From: Lonicera japonica | Taxonomy: Eukaryota > Streptophyta > Magnoliopsida > Dipsacales > Caprifoliaceae | Direction: 5' to 3' | NCBI GenBank assembly: GCA_021464415.1 | Contig: CM038471.1 | Coordinates: forward strand, 34,941,234 to 35,005,233 | DNA length: 64,000 nucleotides | Shown: positions 46,025 through 57,900 of the stretch, one piece after another | How positions within the stretch are numbered: position 1 is the stretch's first letter | How the letters are laid out: every line of letters starts with the position of its first letter | Notes under the pieces: model-generated | What the model saw: the letters and a program-made list of their open reading frames with translations, nothing else | Databases searched by the model: none | What the model was told of the DNA's origin: nothing | Program-made: the position numbers and the translations under genes

Positions 46025-46840
46025 GTGACAAAATATGACTGCCCAGTCATTTTCCACGACAACTCCATCCTTACTCAAGTGGAGGTTAGTTTTCCTTTTT
46101 AATCTATCCCTCTGCGTGCATCCGTTAATTAACATACAAACCAACTTATATGAATTAGAAATTTAGAAACGTGGAAAATTCCGCATAGTTCTGAATTTCT
46201 AAATAAACTATTTGATATGATTTCAGGGTGCAATAGTAGAGAAAAGAGTTAGGGGCCTAACTCTATATGAGTTTCTTTCTTATGGACCACAAAGGGATCC
46301 TAGTAATGTAAATATTCAATTTTTACATTATTCCTTACTCTGGTTTGAAGAATGATTGACTGACTCACTGCTCCGAAATTAGTATAAACTCAATTGAGGT
46401 CTAAATTAATGTGGTTGAAAACAGGTGGAAAAGCCTTTGTTTAGGAAAACAAAGGATGGGAGAATTTATGAGTGGAACGTTGAAAAAGATGACCATTTTT
46501 GTACATTGCAAGACGCATTTCACGGTGTAAAGCATTCGGCAGGTTTCAATATTGAACCAAAGTTCGATGATAACTTGGCGGCCTACAAAAAGGATGAACT
46601 CGCACATGCTCTGTAAGCAGTCTTGTAGGTTTTGCCAGCCTAATATAATACACACACAAAAACACATCATTTCTTTGATAATTTTAAGTCTTGAGTATTG
46701 TTTTTTTTGGGTAATAATTTGATTAAGCTAAATGCGATGCTTAGTTGTATTTGATTCTGCCAAAGATAAACCTATCATCTTCTCAAGCTTTCAACCCGAT
46801 GCAGCACAGTCGATCTGGAAGCTGCAAACTACCTACCCTG
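46025..46840 (+). pseudogene. GDPD: Captured fragment of glycerophosphodiester phosphodiesterase (GDPD) gene, four exons
   Basis: Exon pieces with AG/GT borders. 46025-46084: VTKYDCPVIFHDNSILTQVE. 46227-46307: GAIVEKRVRGLTLYEFLSYG, then PQRDPSN. 46425-46628: EKPLFRKTKDGRIYEWNVEK, CTLQDAFHGVKHSAGFNIEP, KFDD. About 46745-46840: VVFDSAKDKPIIFSSFQPDA, then AQSIWKLQTTYPV. They match the middle of plant GDPD1-type enzymes in order, including VIFHDN and GFNIELKFDD, which carry catalytic and metal-binding residues. These enzymes cleave glycerophosphodiesters to glycerol-3-phosphate. The third exon has TAA (46614) and TAG (46626) where Gln codons CAA and CAG are expected, and the fourth-exon acceptor has lost a base. 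N- and C-terminal exons are missing. It is not functional as an enzyme. Confidence 0.87.
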
Positions 46841-47065
46841 TAAGCCGAGTTAACAAACTTTTCACCCCTCGATCTGATGCTCATTTCATTCGAGGTTGTG
46901 TTTTTTTTAATAATTTATCCTAAATTCCATGTTCCCAAATAAAATAAAAGCCTCACCATTCATGTCAGAATTTAAATCGAAGTACTTCCATTCCTTTGCT
47001 AAAACTCAAATCTTTAATTATGTGAACTTATTTACCAAACTTCACGTGTTGTGATATATATATAT

Positions 47066-47456
47066 GGAAAAATTTATGTAAGGACCATATTTATGGACTA
47101 GGCTATTTGGCATGCTTCCCGATAGAATTTTTTGATGAAATTTGGTGGAGATGTTCTTCATCATGTGTAGAACATCTCCACCAAATTTTATCAAAAAATT
47201 CAACCGGAAATTGGGTTAACTACAGGATTGAAAAATATTGGTCCAGAAATAGATATATAAAATCCAATATTACTTCAATCCTGTAGTTAACCTACTTCCC
47301 GGATGAATGTTTTTATGAAATTTAGTGGAGATGTTCTACACATGATGAAGAACATCCCCACCAAATTTCATCAAAAAAAATTCATCGAGAAGCGTGCCAA
47401 ATGACGCGGTCCGTAAATAAGGTCCTTAAGTTAAGGTCCTTGCTTGAAATGTACCC
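47066..47456. mobile_element. Long-armed MITE nested in CACTA element
   Basis: Arms of about 150 nt each: 'gtaaggaccatatttatgg'...'tttggcatgcttcccgat' pairs with 'atcgagaagcgtgccaaa'...'ggtccgtaaataaggtcc'. Inner 'ttggtggagatgttctt' text is mirrored twice. A 9-bp direct repeat TATATATAT flanks it. The MITE inserted after the CACTA element formed. Confidence 0.75.
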
Positions 47457-47469
47457 TATATATATACAC

Positions 47470-49800
47470 ATATACGAACAGGTATAGTTTCTAACAAATG
47501 GAGGATCAGAAACATATAGCGATACAAGAATTTTTACCAAATTATTCAGTTGGTAATAATCGCAGTGGCCATTCTACTTAGTTATAGCTAGATCTATGAT
47601 TTCTAACGGAAGCATTTGCTGCAAATCCGCAGGAGTTTGTAACTGCATCTAGTTATTTGTTAAATTAATATATATTTTCAACTCCGCCACTATTTGTATG
47701 TATTTAGTTATTTGTTAAATTAATAGAGTAAAAAATATTTTTAATATATGTTATTCTTCATGCACATAAAATATTTAAGAGCATTTAATTGGACCAACCC
47801 GAATCGTTGCCGTCCATGCTTCCAGGTTGGTAGCTAGCTTAACTAACAATTAGTTCACAATTTTATTTTTTTGGGGCTACGCATGTTGACTTACATTTTT
47901 TTATTGGGCTATTCATAGTTCATTACTACTGTCAACTTGCTTACTAAATCAAGTTCAAAGATAACTTTCTCGTTTTTTCAATGTTAAATAAATGCTAATA
48001 TTTGTGTGACATGTTTTCACCTAGGGACCAATACAGCTCGATAGCGTTCAATGTGGCTATCATGTGATGAGATATGATTTATGAGAGAATTGATCGAAGA
48101 ACCTTCTCAGTCTGTTAAAATGAAGATAGTTAATCTTTACTTTTGATCCTTTATTAATTTCATGTTTTAGTAAGTCATGATAGTAACTTTTAATATGATT
48201 AGATGAGGAAATTAGCAAGGAAAGAGAGGTATACACGGGAAGAGCTATAAAGTATTGGTTGTTGAAATTCTAGTACCAAATGTGCTGATGTATCCTCTAA
48301 ACTTGATACAACAGGAAGCACCATTGCTAGGCCACAAAAATGCATTAAATTTGGTTGACTCATATTAGTAGAACTTTTTTTTAATGTATAATTCTTTAAT
48401 TGTTGCATTTTAAGGATGTTTGAGTTGCTAATTTATGTTATTTGGTTAATGTGCAGGCAACATATTCACGGTGTTATATTTCATCTATAAAGAAAATTTT
48501 GTTCTTAGTAAGTAATCCTTGATTCCCTTTGTAGAAAACGTTTTACTCATTTGTTTTATTACCCATTCCAGTGCTATGGTTCCTTCATTTGGTTATCGTT
48601 TGTAGACATTTTGTGAACTAATAATGATTATTCTCAGTGTTTTGAAAATGCTTGTTCCTTGTGAAGTTAATAAATAAATACTCAAGTAGATTGTTGCATA
48701 AGAGGTGTAGGTGGACAATTTGCTTACTTACCCATTTGAGTTGATTGATTAGGGGAACATTGATTAAAGAGGTTTCGGTTCGTCTTTGGAATACAAACTA
48801 TAGTTGGATGTGATTTTAATTTTTATATTTGGCCTTTCGTGAATTTTTTTTGGTAGAATATCCAAATACCTCTTGGATTGTATGATCATAGCGGAGCTTG
48901 TTTATATCATGTATGGGCTGTGTTTGTGAGGTGAATGTAAGAACTCCTTAATTTTGCCTTACAGAAAAGTGGAACACTTTTTCTTTCCTAGTTGTTAACA
49001 ATAGATGTCTGCAAAATATCCTATTTTACATGGAAAAAAAATGAAACCCTTTGTCATGCATGTCCCTTTACATAGCTTTGGACTCATACAACTATTCGTC
49101 GAGGCTAATGGGCATAATATTGGGGGGTCTATTCAAAGTGTAGATGTTCATTATTGGGCAATTGCTCGTTGACAGTAGGTTATCTAAAATGGGCATAATA
49201 TTGGGGGTCAAGTCTAAGTGTATAGGTTTATTAATGGGCAATTAGTACTCCTTTGGTTGTAGTCCACTAAACTTATCAAATGTTAATAATATATATGGAC
49301 CAAGTGTTATAATTGTGAATCATGTATCTTCTTCTTTTTTTAACTTTTCATCACTGATATGTTACTACGTAGTGCATTGTCTTGCCCTTTTTATGAGAGC
49401 ATTGGCCGTTTAAACTTTTTATGTTTATCTCATGTCCTTGACTATCTAATTGTCCAATAGGTACCATGGACGAAATAGTAGACTGGGGTAAAGTCAATAA
49501 GGACCGGTGGATAGAGATTGGACAATAGTATTTGAGTTATGTTTTTCATTTCCTATGTTAATTGTAATAGATGGGTTGGACGAATTCTTATCAAATTTGA
49601 GTATTTTGGTTATTAATGACAATATATTTTGTTTCAATTTGTTGCATTATTTAATTATTATTTTGTTGTCAGTACAGTTGTGAATTGATTGCTAAGATGG
49701 TTAAATTTTTTTGTTGTTGACATAATTCCTAATAAATAAATTAAATTTTGAAGTACATAAACAGAAAACTGAATAATAAATTTATTTATTTGTTTAATTT
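47470..49800. other. CACTA interior, no gene recognised
   Basis: AT-rich sequence. No frame of substance; the 69-codon minus frame at 48199 has no domain. A local imperfect duplication ('gggcataatattggggg' at 49109 and 49192) is present. It may include intron or untranslated sequence from captured genes. Confidence 0.4.
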
Positions 49801-50158
49801 TTCACCACGCGCAATAAGTGTTGTGAAATATCTTTCACCACATGCAGCTTGTGTCGTGAAACATTATTCATCACACAAATTTGATGTCGTGAAATAATTT
49901 TCACAACACACAATTTGTGTGGTAAAATCTTTTTAACCACATGTAGCTTGGTGTCGTGGAAACATGTTTATATTACCACACAATGATTAATGACGGTTAT
50001 TGGATGTCGTGTATTACTATCCACAACACAAGTATGTTGTCGTTGAATATGGCAAACTTTCTACGACACCCCCTCACAACGACACCACAAAAGTGTCGTG
50101 AAAACCTTTTCATGACACATTTTAAGTGTCATGTAAGTGCATTTTTCTTGTAGTGGTG

Positions 50159-52224
50159 GTACGTTCATTATTCTATAGGCCTCTTTTATTTTATTGCAGT
50201 GAAGTATTTTCCAGCAATATGGTTAATTGAGTGTTTTCCGGCAGTCTCTAGATGAAGCCCAAGTGTTTCTTTTGTAAATTTTTTTATGCGGCCAAGTGCT
50301 TTCCAACAGTATTGCAGTTCGGCAAAGTGTTTTACTATGTTCAATGTTGCGTCCGAGTGTGTTCCCCAATTAATTTTTTCGGCAATCCTATATTGCTCCC
50401 TAGCATTTTTCCGACAATGTTATGTTAGCCATATTGGTCCGTTTGGTCTCTTGATCAACCTTTATTTAGTTAGATGTTGCTCCCACCTATGTTGCCTTTT
50501 AAGGGTGGATGATGATCCCACCAATGGTGGAAGTAGCATAAGTTTTTATACATAAAGTGAAGTGATTTTTTTTTAGGCATGCACACTTCAATTATAAAGG
50601 AAGCATTTTAAGTTTGAGTTAAGAATGAGGAATTCTAAACAATGGAGCCACATATTTTGGTGTCACACTTCTTTCAAATTAAGGGGGAGTGTTGAAATAT
50701 CTTTGAGTAATAAAGTGTCCAGGCTAGGAAGCTACGCATGTTCGACATTTATGCCGTAGTTTACGGGGGAGTGTTGGCATATTTAGATTATGCATAACAG
50801 GCAGGTTATGTGGAGTGAGAGATGTTTAAGCTAGGGAATATATCGTTACTATGTGCGTGGACCGATGGACCCAGTCGATCAGTTCTCCAGCTCACGAGAA
50901 GTGGCTCAACCCCAAAGTGGGTGCCCCATGGCCCAACAATAGTAATTCTTTAATTTTCTTACATCTTTATTAAAATATCCCAACTCTTTTATGGTTATGG
51001 AAACAACAACTAGGTGGGAGTAAGATTCTTTATATCTTTGTTTATTTACATCATCTCTATTGTTTAATGCTTACATAGATTATTTAAATGAGATGGTGGG
51101 TGCTTATACCAATTTCATATATATGGATCTACATGTTTACTATCATAACTCTTTCGTAAATTAAATAAAGGAAATAGATAAGAGAGAGGATGAGGTTACC
51201 TTAAGCAATGCGCTCTTATCGTGTCTCCTCCCTTCTTTGGCAAAGAGATCGTAGCTTTCCTTATTTTCCCACTTCAACCTTCACACTTCTTCCACATTTT
51301 AACTAACCTTAGAAAGAATTGTTGAGAGAGCATTAATGCCTACTCCTTAACTGTTTTCTAAAGCACAAAAGCTTAAATTTCGTATTTCCTTAACCAATAG
51401 TAGATGATGGTATTTATAGCACCAAAAAGTAAACTAACTAGTTCGTTCGATCTGCTCATGTCAATAAGGTAGGTCGACCTTCAGGTCTCCAAACAATCAG
51501 GCTGCCTAACATTCTCCTTGAGTCTCACTTTGTTATGAGAATACTATTTGTCCATTGGGTGGGCTCCAATACAAAAAGTCGGCATGCACTGACACGTTGC
51601 CCTTACTAAAAAGTCTAACTTTGAACACTGTTTACTTCCCAGAAAATCATGCACTACGTCCGCAAACCTATTCGGCCAACACCAATCACTAGAGCTAGTC
51701 CTAAATGTCCCACTAACTCTAACCATAAGGCTATGTTAAACATTTTTCTAGACTAGAAAACCATGGTCAACTAGCCTTTAGGTTCCAACCAATCATGTCA
51801 TATAGCAATCTCCTCGAGCCTCGCCCTATCAAGGAAACACTATTTGCCTTTTGGATAGGCTCAAGTCACCAGAGCTGGCCCACACTATCATGCCGCACCT
51901 ACTAAAGGTGTTTTGGACCAGAAAGTCATGGCCCAAAAAATCATGGTTAGTCAAACCTTTTTCATCATATTTCTTGTCTTTTCTTCTATGTTTTGACCCT
52001 TCCTTTTAGCTCCTTTTGCTTTTCTTTCTTACTCTTTCACCCCTTCCATTCTTCCGTACTTAACCTTAATTTGCCTTGGACACACTCATAGATATACATA
52101 TGTTTAAATTGCTTAACATCCAAGCTAAAAATAATATTAGACTTATTAATTTTTCTTAACATTCTACATAATACACAGCGAAAGATGACCAATAAGCATA
52201 ATGACAATATATATATATATATTT
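50159..52224. other. LTR-retroelement debris, no gene
   Basis: Two polypurine-tract/LTR-start look-alikes lie 80 bp apart: TTAAGGGGGAGTGTTGAAATA at about 50680 and TTACGGGGGAGTGTTGGCATA at about 50762. An imperfect tandem duplication of about 290 bp is visible (51475-51740 against 51765-51960; 'ttgtccattgggtgggctcc' versus 'ttgccttttggataggctc'). No coding domain is seen. Confidence 0.4.
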
Positions 52225-52683
52225 AGGGTGCATTTCAAGTAAGGACATTAACTTATAGACCTTATTTACGGACTGCACCATTTGACACGCTTTTCGATGG
52301 AATTTTTTGATGAAATTTGGTGGGGATATTCTTCATCATTTGTAGAACATCTCCAGCAAATATGTGTGTGTACAATATTTTTCAATCCTGTAGTTAACCC
52401 ACTTTCCGGTTGAATTTTTTGATCATATTTGGTGGAGATGTTCTACAAATGATGAAGAATATCCCCACCAAATTTCATCAAAAAATATATATATATATGT
52501 GTGTGTACAATATTTTTCAATCCTGTAGTTAACCCACTTCCCGGTTGAATTTTTTGATCATATTTGGTGGAGATGTTCTACAAATGATGAAGAATATCCC
52601 CACAAAATTTCATCAAAAAATTCCATCGAAAAGCGTGTCAAATGGCACAGTTCATAAGTAAGGTCCTTACTTGAAATTTTTCC
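52225..52683. mobile_element. Long-armed MITE with internal duplication, 459 bp
   Basis: Ends AGGGTGCATTTCAAGTAAGG and CCTTACTTGAAATTTTTCC. The 9-bp flanking repeat TATATATTT (52216-52224, 52684-52692) fits Mutator-like insertion. A unit of about 130 bp ('gtgtgtgtacaatatttttc' to 'ccccaccaaatttcatc') occurs twice in tandem (about 52364-52487, 52498-52616). Confidence 0.78.
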
Positions 52684-53190
52684 TATATATTTAGAGATAA
52701 GTAGTTTCTAAATCATTTAGATGTACAAAAATGAAAAACTTGGAGGGCTCAAATAAAATATATCATTAATTTGTAGGGATGAAATTAAAATTAAAGAGAC
52801 AAAAAAAAAGATAAACATCTTCAACAAAAGATATTTAAAGAAACTTCATTTTTAAATTAGATGATGCGCATTATAAGTAGAAATCGACACACGCATCGCG
52901 TGTAGTGCACAACACTAGGGGCTCATGTCCAAAATAACACTCAGCTGGGCTATGCTATTTTATTTATGGCTCTTTTTTTCTTTTTTTTGCATCATAATAT
53001 AAAAATAGTGTTCGACCATTCCGTCGGTTGGAGTTAATAATGCCATTGATGGCTATCCTAATTGGCACTAACAATTCGAGTTGGCATATCCACGTGAGTA
53101 ACCAAGTCAGAGAAAACCATCACAAAGAACTTATCCTATGAAGGCATCCCATCAAAATTCATTTTTTTTCTTATAATTCACACTTAAAAG
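52684..53190 (+). other. Possible Helitron 3' end, otherwise no gene
   Basis: At 52887-52918 the text is ACACGCATCGCGTGT (5-bp stem CACGC/GCGTG), then AGTGCACAAC and ACTAG. This resembles a Helitron hairpin plus CTAG terminus, but the next base is G, not T. The rest is AT-rich with no open frame. Confidence 0.3.
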
Positions 53191-54228
53191 CAGAGATCGA
53201 ATGACATGATTGGCGCTAGTCTAAGAAGCAAACTCCACAAATATTACACCTATATGTGCATCAAGATTTTTCATTCATCTTTCTTAAATCATTTGATGTG
53301 AAATATAGACATCTTTAAACAAATTAACTCAAGAATCTGCAACATCAATTTTCTTTTTGTTACAAATGAAGGGAACGCATGTTTCAAGTAATTTGGAGTC
53401 GGTGAATTTGATGTTAATTTTCAATAATTGGGGACCTTTGTATTGTAAATATATGTTAATGATAAAATATTAGTATCGTGGTTACAATCTTTAAAATAAT
53501 GAGCTCAAATCTAATCTTAATCCATTAATTACTTCATCGACCTTTGTTGGGCCCGGGGATCCACGCTTGTATCCATATTGTCCTCAACTTAACCAACTAT
53601 ATATATATATGGGTTTTTATGTGTGAAATTTTATCTCAAGAGGTTTTGAGTAATGAACCCCATTGAACCATCTACATCACTGCCGATGTGGGACTATTGT
53701 ATTTGAGCCATCTATTCCCAACACTCCTTCAATTCATTCAACTCAAATGGAGTGTATGATTCAAAAAGGAAATTGTTTACATATATTCCATTTCAAAAAA
53801 AAAGGGAAAAAATAACATAGATGGAAACTGTTTACAAGAACAATGATCAGGTTTCCTTGAATTCCATATATTCAAACAATGTAATATATGGTTGTGTTCT
53901 TCTAATTTTAAAAATCAATAAGCTAAGACAACACTTTATAATTAATTTTAATTGATTATTATTTCAATCCATTAAGTTGAAAGTTCAAGAAATACGTCTA
54001 ATATATATCACAAACACATTGAATAACTAAATCACAATTGAGATCTGTTTGTGAACCCCAATTCAAAATTTTAGAACCAATGTTGCTTACATTTTAATTC
54101 CAAGGCCCGAATTGGAGTTTTAAAACATATGCAATTCTCTTGTTGAACAAACATCAAACATGCAACAAGCAGGCAAAGCTTTGAAAGGGCTAACAAATAG
54201 AAAACGGAAGAAAAGTAAAGGGCTACTT
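53191..54228. repeat. 3' flank of MADS copy 5 (matches 22130-24480)
   Basis: It is collinear with 22130-22945 joined directly to 23965-24480. It therefore lacks the region that holds the 0.88-kb insertion in the intact unit. Shared text includes 'gttacaaatgaaggg', 'tcattgaa/ccatctacat...gatgtgg/agg' and 'aaagttcaagaaatac'. Confidence 0.75.
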
Positions 54229-54440
54229 TTAAGGAAAAAATGCACTAGGCCACATAGCATTATGGTAGTTATCCCCATATGGCATCATCATCTCATTGCC
54301 CCCAAGACCAAACCTTACTAGCTTGCTCATTAGGGGTATTCAACTACTCCATGAACAATTCTGGCCTTTGAGTCCCATTCATGCTCAAAAAGTCAACAAC
54401 TTCTCTAGCCTCTGCAAAAGCCGTCGCCGCCAGTGGAATT
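54229..54440 (-). pseudogene. 3' stub of AGL80-like MADS gene (array copy 5)
   Basis: Only the last 70 or so codons remain. The end of the Pro/Ala linker, then 'AREVVDFLSMNGTQRPELFME' and the C-terminus ending in the MWPSAFFP equivalent can be read on the minus strand, with a TAG after the 'LFME' motif and a small insertion near 54316-54322. Upstream, homology jumps at about 54437 from the coding region (24685 in the intact copy) to distal upstream DNA (about 26130), so about 1.45 kb with the MADS domain and promoter has been deleted. Confidence 0.85.
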
Positions 54441-54490
54441 ATTACATTATAGTTATTCACACTTACGCACACATATATTGGTTATTATAT
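54441..54490. repeat. Short piece of distal array flank before the CACTA insertion
   Basis: It matches 26130-26180 (tattacattatagttrttcac). It continues at 61131 on the other side of the CACTA element. Confidence 0.7.
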
Positions 54491-56099
54491 CACTACACCA
54501 AAACTCGCTAACTGGCACGGTCCTACTCCGTGCCTGACCGCCTTTAGCACGGCTCCGAGCCGTGCCAAATAAGGCCGTACCAATTTATTTAGCACGGCTT
54601 CACACCGTGCTTAATTTGTACATTTTTTTGGTCAAAGGGTACCAATTTCACCAACTTTGATACCACTATAGCACGGATAGCTACCGTGCCAATATTATGA
54701 CACGTGTCATCTCGATGACTTTCCACGTGTCATCATAGCAATGATTTAAAGATATCGTTGGTGGCACTGCGTAGGCACCCTTTTGGAACGGTTTAAGCAC
54801 TGCGTAGGTACCTTTTTGGAACTGTTTTGGCACTGCGAAGGCACCCTTTCGCCACGGTTATGGCACTGCCGAAAATCTAGACACTAATTAAATATAGAAC
54901 GTTTTTGGCACGGTTCTTAGCCGTGCCAAAATGACCATTAAATTATGCAGCTACTGCCTGTTTTTTTGGTTTCCAATTTTTCCCTGTTGTATTTGCTTTT
55001 AAGTTTTCCACCTAGTTGCATAGTATTCAAACATCCAACAAAAAACCATACAAAATACAATTGCTTCACAATAAATACAATCACACCCAATTAAATTCAA
55101 AAAAACCACAATAAATACAAATACATCACAATATAACTAAGGAAGAATATTATATTAACTTCACAAAACAAAATCATTTGATGAGATTATGTCTTCCTAA
55201 ATTACAAGTTTGTACTAGATTGCATAATATTGAGGTTTACATTTGATAGCAAGCTAAGGACCAAAAAAAACCAAACATTAGTTTAAGACAAAAAAAACCT
55301 CCAAATGTTTTTCCACCATTAGTTCGCAACCTCCCCTTGCTACTTAGTATATGCAAGTAGATATCCCAAAAAATATATATTAGCACCCCCAAACTTTAAT
55401 TGAAGGCAAAAAGAACCCTAAACTTTTAAGTACTCCAAGCTTCCTCCATTAGTTAGCAATCACCCTTTGATACTTTAATATATATACACCTGTACAAGGT
55501 AATATAATAAAAAAATAATATATTAGAATGTTAAAACTACTTTATAAAAAACTAGAATTTTAATGAAAGCAATGTTGAGATAAGTTAAACTAAATTTATA
55601 TTAAGTAAACATAAATAAATCACAAGAGTTGAGAGTACTTACTAATGCATCTAATCATCAATGCAAGGAAAAAAGTCATCGTGCCAATACATAATCCCAC
55701 CAACACCTAATAGCAACATATATAAACACATGAGAAAAGCACTCTGAATTTTCTAGTGTTACATGCTAACAATATTAATAGATATGAGAGAACATAAATA
55801 AACTAAGGCTCTTTAAGTTTATAGTACTTTCTCAACCTCAAATTAAAGTTCTCCTTTCTTTTTCATGGCATATATAAATATAATCAATGTACAGTACAAG
55901 TGGTGAAGAATTCTCACCTGAACCTTAAGTTCTTATATTCAAGTCTCAATAGGTATAAGTGCACAACTTTAATCCCCAGCTCCTCTCCAATTAAATCATG
56001 GATCCACTCGCATATGCCACATAACGCTGAAACAAATATATTTGGAGCCAAAAATTAATTCCGTATTATAAATAGGGCCTAAATCATGGATCCACTCGC

Positions 56100-56790
56100 A
56101 TATGCCACAATCTGCCACTGTCCCAATTATGTAGCTAAAAGGGCCTAAATAGTCTTGTAGATATATTTATTGCCATCTCTTTCTTTGAAACCCTGTTGCT
56201 TTCTTTTTAATAATTTTTAGAACTCCAATCTCATTTTCCACAATTACTTTATTACCTTTAACTTCCTTGACTTATTTATGGCCCCATCTATTGAATATTG
56301 AATTCAACATTCTTCTCCTTTGTTTGATGCCAAATGCCTTTAACAAGTAAAGAATGATTGCCCTTTCTCATCTCCTATATCTCGCATTCAAGATAATCAC
56401 GCCCTTGCTCCAAACACAAGGTACGAGCAATATTTAGGGAATTTCTCGTATGAAAATTTTGGCCAAAATTCATTTCTTATTTGTGAACCCGCGGGCGCTT
56501 TTAATTAGTTGGAATGGAAAATATTTGATCATTAGACTACTTCTTGCATTAAAAAATTACTATTTTTATTTATATATCCGCATGTATAAAAAGAGATCGA
56601 ACGTATGTACATCACGTATCTTGTACTATTTAGTCTAAAAGAAAAAAAAACAGAACAGAAAAAAAATTGTGCTTCAAGTAATCACTCAGGTGCTTTTGTG
56701 AAAGTAATGGATGTGTCATGAGCTGAAATTTAATAAAAGGGCCTAAATAGTCAACATTATCAAGAATTGGGACAGTGGCAGATTGTGGAT
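56100..56790. repeat. Internal inverted and direct repeats in the SEC24-carrying CACTA
   Basis: 'ccacaatctgccactgtccc' at about 56106 is inverted as 'gggacagtggcagattgtgg' at about 56769. 'taaaagggcctaaatagtc' occurs directly at 56142 and 56737. 'catggatccactcgcatatg' occurs at about 55997 and 56088. The interior has no gene. It could be a rearranged or nested insertion. Confidence 0.7.
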
Positions 56791-57660
56791 GTATTTATTC
56801 AAAATCAAGAATTTAGTAGTGAATGTCTTCACTACTAAACTAACTTACAAGCTAATGAAAATGGAAATTCAAACTTAAAAATCTCGCACTAATTAAAAAG
56901 TGGGTTCTAACCACTAAACTAAATCAAGTGGTTACAACAAACTTTTAAATCGCTCTAATGATTTGAAAATTAAGATTAACGACCGAAGGGAGTTTTAAAA
57001 AAAGGCTAAAAATTAATGGGTCCTCTTCACCATGTGGAATCCATGAGCTGTGGTTAACTGAAATATTTATTTGCATAATTCTATAAGCTTTATTTTGATT
57101 TTTGTAACGGTACCTTAAATAAAGAGGAAAAGTTGTTGAATTGCGCCCACCAAGTCAATCCAGAAATGATACTTCCCTGCACAATTCAATTCACACTTCA
57201 CCCTGTTTATACTTTATCCAACGTAAATAGCATACATGTTACTCCCACCTTTGACAAACTAAACAAAACACTATTTCTTAAAATGACAGCAGTCTAATTC
57301 TTATATTATGAATAATATAACGACACAAATGCAGAGAAAATATTCGGAAAATGATTGAATATCTAAACTGATATTCTTTTGTCAGAGTAAACTAAAATCG
57401 ACAAAAGATATTCGTATAATGAGTTATAAACGGAAAATTGATTTTCATTTCCGACTGGTACAGACAACTAATATCAGAAGAACTTAACAGATTTAGATTT
57501 ATGTAGATGTTCAATAATCAATCATTTGTTTATGTGACAAGTTTATAGTGTAAGGGAACGCGGCGAAATGGTGAGAGGACAAGGGGCAATGTTAAGAGGG
57601 TTCTTGTTTACAACTTTAAGCCCAAGTTAAATTTTGTTGTAATGATAATTTCATTTTCTC

Positions 57661-57900
57661 AACTCATTCCCTGTAGGGGTGGAGCTTGTGTAACTGCATT
57701 AGGTTGCTTACCAGGATAACCAGGAAAACCTGATGGCATTGTGCCTCGGGGAGCAGAGTAAGATGGTCCCATGGGGGGTGAAGATGATTGAAAATTCGGC
57801 CGGGGAGCAAAATATGATGAATCTACAGTTGAGGGGCAGCAAAGGGTGTAGCAGCAGGTCTCTGCGGAAAATTTGAACGGTTTGGATTTTCAGTCCCCAT
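57661..57900 (-). pseudogene. SEC24: Captured 5' fragment of SEC24 (COPII coat) gene
   Basis: The minus strand starts at ATG 57900: MGTENPNRSNFPQRPAATPF, AAP, like the SEC24A-type start. After a junction that shifts the frame (reading in the start frame meets TAG), it continues as 'SSYFAPRPNF', 'QSSSPPMGPSYSAP', 'SGFPGYPGKQP' and 'QAPPLQG', matching a later part of the Pro-rich, disordered N-terminus. The zinc finger, trunk and gelsolin domains are absent. 57901-57965 looks like its 5' UTR. SEC24 selects cargo in COPII vesicles at the ER; this fragment cannot. An internal deletion between the two pieces is inferred. Confidence 0.8.

Larger units (their letters stand above)
44800..50155. mobile_element. 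CACTA (En/Spm) transposon carrying GDPD gene exons (Pack-CACTA)
   Basis: Ends CCCTACAAGAAAAA (left, one base off the canonical CACTACAAGAAAA) and TTTTTCTTGTAGTG (right) form inverted termini, flanked by the 3-bp duplication GTG (44797-44799, 50156-50158). Subterminal zones at 44820-45180 and 49800-50120 are packed with short 'gacgaca'/'tgtcgt' and 'cacgacac'/'gtcgtg' repeats, typical of CACTA subterminal arrays. No transposase (TnpA/TnpD-like) frame was found, so it needs help in trans. It holds four exon pieces of a glycerophosphodiester phosphodiesterase gene with introns, a nested MITE at 47066-47456, and otherwise non-coding DNA (46920-47060, 47470-49800). Confidence 0.88.
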
